Below are positions 7,075-13,884 of a DNA stretch of 15,000 nucleotides, piece by piece (position 1 is the stretch's first letter; the number at the start of each line of letters is the position of its first letter). Below the pieces are notes generated by a model, which was not told where the DNA came from, did not search any database, and saw only the letters and a program-made list of their open reading frames with translations. The stretch lies in contig CAJNDS010002310.1 in assembly GCA_905221605.1 (NCBI GenBank), positions 448,310 to 463,309 on the forward strand. The letters run 5' to 3'. A program made the translations under genes and the position numbers. Source of the stretch: Symbiodinium natans (lineage: Eukaryota; Sar; Dinophyceae; Suessiales; Symbiodiniaceae).

Positions 7075-9120
7075 GCGTGTGCGTGCGTGTGCGTGCGTGC
7101 GTGTTTGTTCGTGCGTTCTTGTTCGTGTTCGTGTTGGTGTTCGTGTTGTGTGCCTGGGTGGGTGGGTGGGTGGTTGGGTGGGTGGGTGTGTGCGCGCGTG
7201 CGCCGTGCACGTGCGCGTGCGCGTGGTCGTGTGTGCTGTGTGTGTGTGTGTGTGTGTGTGTGCTCGTGCTTTTGTGTTGTGTGTCATGTCTTAATGCGTA
7301 TTCAATGTCAATTGTAGAGCAAGTGGTGCTGCCGAGCGAGTGAGAATCAGAATAGTTGAATAATTAGTGTGGTTGTTGAGGTGCCAGATTCGTCGCTACA
7401 TACCTTGGTATCCAATCCAATCCATTGCTGACGCGCAGGTGCATCTCGTGCTCGAGCTTATGTACACAGATCTGCGCCGGGTCATCCATCGCAGCATAAC
7501 CCCGCTCACCCATGCTCAAAACGTCGAGTTGTTCTTCCAACTGATCGATGCCGTCTTGCAGCTCAGACTTTGATGGACAGATCCTGATCCTGACAGATCC
7601 AGGCAAGCTGAAGGTATGATGTTTTGACTTGCCATCAGCGCTGCGAACCAAGTTATCTGCACTGCCACGCTGTCATCCACCGCGACATAAAGCCATCCAA
7701 CGTTTTAGCTGCTCGGAACAGTTACCTTTACCTTGACTTGGGCTTCTCTTTTCAGACGCCCGACGGTGGTAACGCAGGTTTCGCAAACTGGCGACATCAA
7801 GGTTTGCGACTTTACGATGGCGCGAGGCCATAGCGTGTTGTCTGCATGTTAAAGCAGATCTCTCAGAGCAACGCATAAAACAAGGAGGCCATGTGCCAAA
7901 AAGCATGAATGTTCTATGAAACGATCGTATGCCGCTACGCGCTTTTAAAGCCGCATTCCTAAACAGACATCTTGGTTGGGCGTTGAGAATCGGAGGTATC
8001 GATGAGTCAGCGCGTCAGTCAGATCTTTCACTCACTGTGGCTGTCGGATCCCCTTACTGGCGAGCCCCAGAGGTGCCTGCCGTTCGCAATCTTTCGGTTT
8101 CGGTGCAGATGTCAAGACAACCGGGCACCCTGAGAGTGGGAATGTTAGTCGAGTCGGTATGAGTCGGCTGCGTTTGCATCATTCACATACAGGGTTAAGG
8201 GTTTAGGGCTTTACTGGCTTAGGGTCAAGGATTCATGAATGGTCAAAAATAAGCGGGTGCAGGTATCGGGCCCATTTCCAACTCAACATGTCAGGCTTCC
8301 GCTTGTTCGAGTCAATACTTGTTCCTTGCACAGGCCCCTGGCTGTTCAAGCTCTGCCCATGACACATGTTACCAACCGTCATCCCTAATGGATGTTGCGA
8401 AGGCGTACACTGTGAAGGCAGGTGCAGTAGCGTCCCTGAGCACGGCCCTTCGGATGAGCCCCAGTGTCGCCAGGTCTTGTTGACACAAGGCAAGTATGGA
8501 CCTGCAGCTGACATGTGGAGCTGTGGCCGCGGCCTAAGATGTGTTTTGATTGAGCAAGACTTAGCCTAGCAATCTGCGGCAGCTAGCTTTGAGCAGGAGT
8601 TGTGTTTGCGGAGATGTTGGGGCGGAAGATCCTTTTCCAGTCTCAAGATGAGTTTCGCGGACAGCTGCATGTGATGATTCGCACGTTGGGCTTTCCTCAG
8701 GACGTCGCCAAAGGTTGTTTCAGAAGTTGGGAGCAATTGGTAACTGTGATGGTTTATCTACCACGAGCCTTCGTTGAACTTTGGTATTGGCGGCCACCAC
8801 CCCTCAGGAGTCCGAGCTTCGCTTCTTGGATCCCCGGGTTGCCAACTGGTTTAGACAAAACTTTGCGCAGCATGAGCGGGCGCGGTTGAACCTTGCAGTG
8901 AAACATTGTTCGTGTTTTTTGTGATATTTGAACAATATACGTGCTTAAGTCTCTCGTCGCTGACTCAGTTTTACCAAGATATCCAAGGAGCTGGACCTTT
9001 CACATCACAGCGTGCCCAGCCTCGGCAGACATGCTCAATGGCCTCGTGAGGTTTTGCCCGCATGAACGGATCACAGCCCAAGTTGCACAAAGACACAGTT
9101 TATTCCACAAGCACTGTTGA
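6025..9120 (+). CDS. CMGC (MAPK/CDK-like) serine/threonine protein kinase, multi-exon
   Basis: Eukaryotic protein kinase rebuilt from 11 exons: about 6025-6135, 6206-6247, 6341-6412 or -6420, 7439-7557, 7653-7707, 7778-7826, 8011-8072, 8474-8525, 8597-8703, 8808-8907 and 9011-9120 (TGA). All joins keep phase except 6420/7439, where about 6-8 residues before the hinge are missing and a small exon may lie in the 1-kb intron. Motifs in order: Gly loop GRGADGEV, VAIK lysine (6218-6220), CLREVEML alpha-C glutamate, hinge HLVLELMYTDL, catalytic VIHRDIKPSN (HRD at 7678-7686), KVCDFT in place of DFG (7808-7816), GSPYWRAPE, KYGPAADMWSCG, FAEMLGRKILF, and the late arginine in PHERIT. The hinge-to-DL spacing and the VLL..KYG..ADMWS pattern favour CMGC. 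The MAPK TxY activation motif is absent. No in-frame ATG precedes the first exon, so the true start is further upstream or supplied by another exon. Total is about 292 residues, the size of a bare domain. The DFT change and unresolved joint leave open a pseudokinase or decaying copy. Confidence 0.82.
6136..6205 (+). other. Kinase intron 1 (GT-AG, 70 bp)
   Basis: GTGAGG donor after STEAIR and TGTGCAG acceptor before VVAIKS. Removing it in phase 0 joins the Gly-loop exon to the VAIK exon as in any protein kinase. Without it the frame runs on into unrelated peptide. Confidence 0.75.
6248..6340 (+). other. Kinase intron 2 (GC-AG, 93 bp)
   Basis: A GC donor after GAGCAG and an AG before GCCAGGCGA. 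Its length is a multiple of three, so the frame stays open if it is retained, but removal gives AEQARRCLREVEML. That is the expected compact spacing between the VAIK lysine and the alpha-C helix. Confidence 0.65.
7019..7262 (+). repeat. (TG)n-derived microsatellite in a kinase intron
   Basis: A long GT/TG run (7019-7070, and again near 7237-7262) flanks a decayed TG/CG/GGGTGG segment. It lies in the roughly 1-kb intron before the hinge exon. The apparent Cys/Val and Thr/His ORFs here are dinucleotide shadows in both directions and are not genes. Confidence 0.95.
7558..7652 (+). other. Kinase intron 4 (GC-AG, 95 bp)
   Basis: A GC donor after GCCGTCTT and an acceptor AACCAAG before TTATCTGCAC. 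The join restores LIDAVF-YLHCHAVIHRD, the standard helix E to catalytic loop spacing. Read through, the frame ends at a TGA a few codons later. Confidence 0.65.
7708..7777 (+). other. Kinase intron 5 (GC-AG, 70 bp)
   Basis: A GC donor directly after AACGTTTTA and a GCAG acceptor before GTTTCGCAAACT. The join gives KPSNVL-VSQTGDIKVCDF, the exact catalytic-loop to metal-binding-loop arrangement. Without removal the DFG-equivalent is in another frame. Confidence 0.75.
7827..8010 (+). other. Kinase intron 6 (GC-AG, 184 bp)
   Basis: Proposed GC donor after ATGGCGCGAG and a GAGTCAG acceptor at 8010. The phase matches and joins the DFT exon to the LTVAVGSPYWRAPE exon. Neighbouring AG dinucleotides (8017-8018) make the exact acceptor uncertain. 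Confidence 0.5.
8073..8473 (+). other. Kinase intron 7 (GT-AG, 401 bp)
   Basis: GT donor after GCCCCAGAG and CGCCAG acceptor before GTCTTGTTGACA. Phase 0 at both ends joins YWRAPE to VLLTQGKYGPAADMWS, the canonical CMGC sequence. The intron carries decayed telomere-like repeats. Confidence 0.75.
8191..8226 (+). repeat. Degenerate telomere-like repeats inside a kinase intron
   Basis: AGGGTTAAGGG, TTTAGGG and CTTAGGG occur within 36 bp, recalling the exact TTTAGGG run at 1155-1197. This is too short and mutated to be sure of origin. Confidence 0.5.
8526..8596 (+). other. Kinase intron 8 (GC-AG, 71 bp)
   Basis: GC donor after AGCTGTG and GAGCAG acceptor before GAGTTGTG. The split glycine codon is restored, and the join reads DMWSCG-VVFAEMLGRK, as expected for CMGC kinases. 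Confidence 0.75.
8704..8807 (+). other. Kinase intron 9 (GT-AG, 104 bp)
   Basis: GT donor after CCTCAGGAC and CCCTCAG acceptor before GAGTCCGAG, phase 0. The join gives TLGFPQD-ESELRFLDPR, similar to the LG.P.EEDL.F segment of MAPKs. Confidence 0.7.
8908..9010 (+). other. Kinase intron 10 (GT-AG, 103 bp)
   Basis: GT donor after AAACATT and CATCACAG acceptor before CGTGCCCAG. The phase agrees and leads into SADMLNGLVRFCPHERITAQ, the end of the kinase domain. Other nearby AG sites share the phase, so the boundary is approximate. Confidence 0.5.
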
Positions 9121-9516
9121 GGAGGAAGGCCCTTACATAACTGCAGCTCGTCCCTGGGTGACGGACGAAATCAGGGCACTGGCCTAATTCAACAAACAAC
9201 AAGAAGCTGGAAGACAAGCTCGATGACGAGAAGGTTTGATGTTTCCGCGCTGGTCAGCGCAATGGCCATGGTGCACCAATGGCGGCGCGTAGGCAAGAGC
9301 ACTTCCTGGACATGTGCGACGTAGAAATGGAAAAGGCGACCCATACGCTCATTGGATGATTGTTTGTTACTTGCACATACATGATGACTTCAAAAGAGAG
9401 CAAAGTGAAACATTCACCGACATTGCACGTATGCGCACACGCGTACATGTGATTCCCCAAACAGGTACGGTTTGGGCTGGGGTTCTCTCCTCAGAAAGAA
9501 GGTGCGCCGCGGTGGC
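9121..9516. other. Unassigned spacer after the kinase
   Basis: No gene, RNA or clear repeat recognised. An open plus-strand frame from 9314 runs into the following minisatellite and has no motif. It probably includes the kinase 3' untranslated region. Confidence 0.45.
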
Positions 9517-9911
9517 CGTGCGCGGTTGGGACAGCTTTGGACACTACCGAATGCACAGCCGCGTGGCATCTCGACGTCACGCGCGGTTTGAATGCATGGT
9601 TTGGACCATTTTTGAAGATGAATGCACAGCCGTTTGGCAACCCGACGTCAAGCAGCACGGTTTGGACAGCTTTGGAAAATGAATGCGCAGCTGCGTGGCA
9701 TCCCGACGTCACGCTGCACGGTTTGGACAGCTTTGGAAAATGAATACAGCCGCGTGACATCCCGACATCACGCTGCACAGTTTGGACAGCTTTTGAAAAT
9801 GAATGCGCAGCCGCGTGGCATCCCGTCGTCACGCTGCATGACGGTTTGGACAGCTTTTGTTGAAAATGAATGCACAGCCGCGTGGCATCCCGACGTGCCG
9901 CTGCTTGGCAA
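9517..9911 (+). repeat. Minisatellite, about 60-76 bp units, 6-7 copies
   Basis: The phrases GGTTTGGACAGCTTTGGAAAA and TGAATGCACAGCCGCGTGGC, followed by ATCCCGACGTCACGCTGCAC, recur at intervals of 60-76 bp (cagccgcgtgg-like cores near 9552, 9628, 9688, 9748, 9808 and 9879). Units differ by small indels, so open frames on both strands are repeat products. The block ends about 140 bp before the first retroelement ORF. Confidence 0.88.
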
Positions 9912-10054
9912 CCATGAGGTTGACGGCTGGCTTCAGTAAAGCAATCTGATATACATAAGAGTTCTCTGAACATGTTTGCATAGCCTCGGCACGTGCACAG
10001 GGCCGACGCTTGTGCGTCCGTAACATTTCAAGATCAAAGGGGCAGGAGCATAGC

Positions 10055-10378
10055 ATGGACGCCTATCACTTTGCGGGCGCTGCTGGGGGACTGCTGCTTG
10101 GAATCTGGCTTAAGACTGGGAACCGTGAGCCCGACGTTCGGCCTTGCATCTGTCATTGTGCTGTGAGTTCACCTGAACGATCGACTGGGGAGGGGGCCTG
10201 GCTTTGGCTAGTCTGCTTTGGGCTGGTCGGGCTGCTTGTCACCAACTTGGCCTTGGCATTCAGGGTTTCATTTCGGAAGGACGAGGCTGGACTTCAGGAG
10301 TTCACGTTCTCCGTGAAAGGGAAGTCTGGAAAAGGCGTCTACGGCGTCCCGAAGGGCCTACAGATCACCGAGCAGTGA
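10055..10378 (+). CDS. Small two-pass membrane ORF of the retroelement
   Basis: 107 residues from ATG 10055; an upstream in-frame ATG at 10010 would add 15 residues. Residues 3-19 and 48-69 are hydrophobic segments of membrane-spanning length. Between them lies a short loop with CICHC (residues 31-35), which could bind metal or be lipid-modified. The tail (70-107) is basic, ending KGVYGVPKGLQITEQ. TGA is only 12 bases before the gag ATG and both ORFs are on the same strand, so they probably share one transcript. I do not recognise a named family. Such an ORF is not part of textbook DIRS elements. The alternative is chance hydrophobic coding. Confidence 0.6.
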   Translation: MDAYHFAGAAGGLLLGIWLKTGNREPDVRPCICHCAVSSPERSTGEGAWLWLVCFGLVGLLVTNLALAFRVSFRKDEAGLQEFTFSVKGKSGKGVYGVPKGLQITEQ

Positions 10379-10390
10379 GGCTAGCGCGCG

Positions 10391-11641
10391 ATGCAGACCG
10401 GCGAGATTGTCTATCTTCGGTATCATGGAGACCCCGGCGTGATCCACACGCGCTTATTGGTGGGGCAAGTGCAGGGGGATGAATGGGTGATCGTGACGCC
10501 CGACCATGATGTGTATGTGGAAGAGCTCGCCCGGCACAACCCTGACATTCAGTACATGTGGCACTCACCCGATGGCAGGCTCGCCCGAGGGGTGCCCCGC
10601 AACCAGGTCTATGGATTTGCGCCCATGACTGCGGCCCAGTATGCTGCCGTGATGCGTGCTGGGAGGGCAGAGTTTGATGCCGAGATCGCAAGGCGCGGAC
10701 TTGGAGCAGTGGCTGCGGTCGGAGCTGCGCCGATGGGTGGTGGAGGTGGCGCTGTGGAGGCCGCTCCAGTCGCTGCGGCGGCGGCAGTGGCTCAGCCTGT
10801 GGCCGCCGTTCCGGCCCAGCCGGGCAACGCTGCCATTGGAAACGCAGGGCCAGGTGCTAGAGATCTCACAGGGCGAGGCTTGGTTTGGGTTGCGGCCGAA
10901 GGGACCTCAACAACAGTGTTTGGTGAGGTCGTGGCCGGTGTAGTGGCGCCAGCGGTGGAAGGTGCCAAGACAGTCCATCGGATGGCTGACGGCAGTGACC
11001 TCTTCTGTCTATGCATTAGTGAGACTAGCCGCCAGACGTTCAATGGGCGACCGGCTGCTTGCGATGGGCGCATCCTGGCCCGAGGCTTCAACACTGTGGG
11101 GCAGCCTGAGAGGCCTCTGTCAGAGGTGGTGGCTGCCTCGAGAGAAGTCGAGATGGGTTGGAAGATAGCCGGCCCGCGGACAGCCTTATGGTGCTTGAAC
11201 TATCTGATGACGGAGGGCCTTGGCTTCGAGGCCCACCATGAACGGTTCAGGCAGCTTTGCCGCATCGACGCAGGCGGCTGGGGTGTCCAGGAGCACTTTC
11301 AGACCAGTATGTTCCTTCGGCAGCTGATTCAGGTCGACCAAGTGGATGCTTGCAACTGCTACGGCGTGGAGCTCATGTTCAGACGGGTACAGACAATCGA
11401 GTACGCTCATTCAGAAAGGGCCCGGGAGATCGAGTCGAAGACGGTCGGTGGCAAGCTCAGTTTGGAGGAGCAGTACACCTTCGGCTCCTTGGTCCGTCAA
11501 GCCGGGACCTTGATGATCGCACCATCCTTGCTGGAGCACGTCAAGCAGGAGGTTGAGCGCGACGCGCAGCTCTCAAAGAATCTCAGAAAAGCCCGCGAGG
11601 AGCGGGACTTGGCGAAGAAGAAGGGTGGTGGAAACCCCTGA
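10391..11641 (+). CDS. Gag-like protein of the retroelement
   Basis: 416 residues, ATG 10391, TGA 11639-11641. The N-terminal part (1-110) looks like a small beta-rich fold (GEIVYLRYHGDPGVIHTRLL). Residues about 113-160 are an Ala/Gly/Pro-rich linker. The body (165-370) is globular with a conserved-looking WCLNYLMTEGLGFEAHHERF stretch. The C-terminus is charged and probably coiled, ending in basic KKK. No zinc knuckle is seen. Its position before pol argues for the structural (particle-forming, RNA-packaging) role of a Gag. This is inferred from order, not from a recognised Gag domain. Its stop overlaps a possible -1 frameshift site. Confidence 0.7.
   Translation: MQTGEIVYLRYHGDPGVIHTRLLVGQVQGDEWVIVTPDHDVYVEELARHNPDIQYMWHSPDGRLARGVPRNQVYGFAPMTAAQYAAVMRAGRAEFDAEIARRGLGAVAAVGAAPMGGGGGAVEAAPVAAAAAVAQPVAAVPAQPGNAAIGNAGPGARDLTGRGLVWVAAEGTSTTVFGEVVAGVVAPAVEGAKTVHRMADGSDLFCLCISETSRQTFNGRPAACDGRILARGFNTVGQPERPLSEVVAASREVEMGWKIAGPRTALWCLNYLMTEGLGFEAHHERFRQLCRIDAGGWGVQEHFQTSMFLRQLIQVDQVDACNCYGVELMFRRVQTIEYAHSERAREIESKTVGGKLSLEEQYTFGSLVRQAGTLMIAPSLLEHVKQEVERDAQLSKNLRKAREERDLAKKKGGGNP
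11632..11638 (+). promoter_or_regulatory. Candidate -1 ribosomal frameshift heptamer (AAACCCC) at the gag/pol junction
   Basis: In the gag frame the last codons read GGA AAC CCC TGA, giving the X XXY YYZ pattern A AAC CCC directly before the stop. A -1 slip enters the pol leader frame, which is open and has no in-frame ATG until 11832. CCC is not among the usual strong second triplets (AAA or TTT), so efficiency is uncertain. Confidence 0.4.
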
Positions 11642-12087
11642 GCTGGGCTTCGCCTGCGGCTGTTGGGAGTGCGTCGCAGGCGGCTTTAAGAACTCCCTTT
11701 TTGTCTGGCGACGCACGTCGCGTCCCCAGAGACCTTTTTCCTTTGCCGGTGCCCGGAGTCTCATGTGATGGCGGCTTTGGCGGGTCAAGGCGTGTCAAGC
11801 GCCGCTTGGAACGGAGATGGCACCAGGACACCATGGTTGCTGAGTGCGTTCGCGGGCTCAATGCTCTGTATAGTGGAGACAAGTTTGGCAAGGCGAACTC
11901 GCAGTGCCAGACACCTTCGCGGGCACAGCTGGCTGCCTTGGAACACATTCGAAATTCAGTGCACCTTTTGGGGGCTCCCGAACAGGAGCTCAGTGGTCGA
12001 GAGGCGCTTTGGCAGCTTCAGGCCTTCGACGGGTACGGGGAGGACCAAGCCCCGCCACTCGTCGCCTCGTACAGCCCAGCCTTTTGA
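11642..12087 (+). CDS. Pol leader segment (frame -1 to gag), ends at an apparent frameshift
   Basis: Open frame reading LSWASPAAVGSASQAALRTP through to SYSPAF and a TGA at 12085-12087. No ATG occurs before 11832 (MVAECVRGLNALYSGDKF), so it is either reached by -1 frameshifting from gag or started internally. The second half (GDKFGKANSQC..., LAALEHIRNSVHLLGAPEQ) reads as real protein. Near 12080 the coding sense moves by one base to the frame of LLSLPTGEVPPVPL, which leads into RT. One lost C in AGCCCAGCC-TTTTG would explain it. Confidence 0.55.
11651..11682 (+). promoter_or_regulatory. Stem-loop downstream of the candidate frameshift site
   Basis: CGCCTGCG (11651-11658) pairs perfectly with CGCAGGCG (11675-11682), extendable inward by a G-T and a C-G pair, with a loop of about 12 nt. 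It begins 12 nt after the heptamer, slightly longer than the usual 5-9 nt spacer. It could stimulate frameshifting or be chance in GC-rich DNA. Confidence 0.45.
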
Positions 12088-13884
12088 GTTTGCCCACCGG
12101 GGAGGTGCCGCCTGTGCCTCTTCACACGCTACTCGGAGGCGATGGGATGAAAATTGTTGAGGACTTCATCTCAACTCGGCTTTTGCAGAAGAATGAGGCC
12201 CTGCGCAATTTGCGGAGGACTGGTGTGGTGAAGTGTTATTCGGACCCGCGACTTTTGGAGGCCCGTGTGTACAAGAGCTTTGTGCGGCGCCTTTGGGACG
12301 GTGGCCTCGTCGAGTTCACGTCCGAGGAGCCCACCGAGAAGGTTGAAGTCTTCTTTGTGCGGAAGAAGGACGGACGGCTTCGGATGGTGGTTGATTGCAG
12401 GAGGTCGAACGAATGGTTTGCCCCCCCGGACAAAGTCAATTTGGCGACGGCTGAGGTCCTTAGCCGCATTGATTTGGGTGGCACCGACTGTGACCTCTAC
12501 ATCTCCACTGCCGATTTGAAGGACGCCTTTTACCACTTTGAGCTCCCCCTGCAGCTACGACCGTACTTCGGTATGCGGCCCTTGTCAGCTGGCGACCTCG
12601 GCATCACCTCGCTGGGCGGTAAAGCTATTAGAGCATCTTCTCTAGTTTTCCCGCGCCTGAAGGTGCTGCCGATGGGCTGGACACACGCCTTATGGTGGTG
12701 CCAAAACATCCACCAGCGGATCGTGTCAGGTGTTGGAGCCACAGCTGACAAGTGCCTCGAGGACCGTGCTTCGGTACCGTCCCCGGAGTGCATGCATTTA
12801 GAGTACGTCGACAATTTCGTGTGCATTGGCACTGCCAAAGAAGAAGTCGAGGCACTTGCGGCTGCAGGGGTACAGGCTTTGAGGGACAAGGGCTTGGTGG
12901 TACACGAGGTTGCGAGCGGCGAGGGGAACATCAAGGTTTTGGGTTGGTGTTTTCAAGGCAAGAAGCTCCGGCCTTTGTCCCACCGGGTGTGGCGCCTCAT
13001 AGCCGCTATTCGTTTTTTGCTGGACCGTGGCACATGCAGTGGCAAACAGCTCGAAAAGGTGCTCGGGCATGCAACTTTCATTGCCCTAGGCCGCCGTGAA
13101 GCCTTAGCTGTATTTGGTGAGTCGTACTCTTTTGTTCGTACTCACTATGAGCAGAACCACCGTATATGGCCTAGCGTGAGGAGAGAGCTTATGATCTGGA
13201 CCTCAATCGCGCCCTTGCTTTGGAGAGATTTGGGGATCCCTTGGGCCTCAGAGGTCGCTGCGGTCGATGCCTCCACGTGGGGCTTGGGCGCCGTTGTGGC
13301 CGACTTTGACGAAGCAGAGGTTCGCCAACTAGGGAAGTACTCGGAGCGATGGAGGTTTGAGATCCCGGAGTTTCGCTGTCCTCGTGCAAGTGCGTTCGGT
13401 ACTGCCTTTGCTGATGATTCTGACGAGGCTCGCAGCCTTCAGTGGGCCCACTCCGGGGACAACAATGCCAAGGCGCGGCCCGTGCCCCTTTCGGTCGTAG
13501 AGGGCAAGCTGCTTTCTGATAGGTTTGTGCCGGTCGCATCCAGCCAAGTCGATCGTAAGTGGCGTGTGGTGGGACGGCACAAATGGAAGCGACAGGAGGG
13601 CATGCCAGTGTTAGAAGGAAGGGCCTCGTTGTTTGCTGTGAAGCGCTTGCTGCGCAAAGAGACTTCCTTTCACATGCGGCATCTCATCCTGTCGGATTCT
13701 ACCGCTGCCATCTGCGCTCTAGACCGTGGCAGGGGGCGCTCTTTCGGAATGCGCCGTGTGACTCAACAGCTGGCGAGCCTGTGCCTGTGCTCGGGCATCA
13801 GTGTCCAGTTCAGGTTCATCCCCTCAGAGTGGAATCCTGCCGACGCGGTCTCCAGAGGCTCCCTCTTCCCGTCGAGCGCTGTAC
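12084..13884 (+). CDS. Reverse transcriptase-RNase H of the retroelement
   Basis: Copies element RNA into DNA and removes the RNA strand. Numbered from the first ATG (12147), RT motif A is STADLKDAFYHF (catalytic D123), motif B is LPMGWTHALWW (175-178), and motif C is YVDN (220-223, D222) with Asn in place of the second Asp of YxDD. RNase H follows with AAVDASTWGLG (D374), VLEGRASLFAVK (E490), LSDSTAAICAL (D517) and NPADAVSR (D566), so all four acidic positions are present. The segment before the ATG (12084-12146) continues pol protein from the other frame. The domain ends near 13865, but this frame stays open without a stop to the end of the window, through the recombinase gene. I place the end where homology-like sequence stops. 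Confidence 0.85.

Noticed and set aside
6854-7343. Thr/His-rich and Cys/Val-rich ORFs on both strands
   Set aside because: They are translations of the TG microsatellite and its decayed neighbours, inside a kinase intron.
7929-8162. Single continuous 77-codon ORF containing YWRAPEV
   Set aside because: Only the middle is an exon (about 8011-8072). The flanks are intron sequence, and the next true residues (VLLTQGKYG) lie after 8473.
9314-9973. Overlapping ORFs of 68-160 codons on both strands
   Set aside because: Products of the 60-bp minisatellite; frames change with unit indels.
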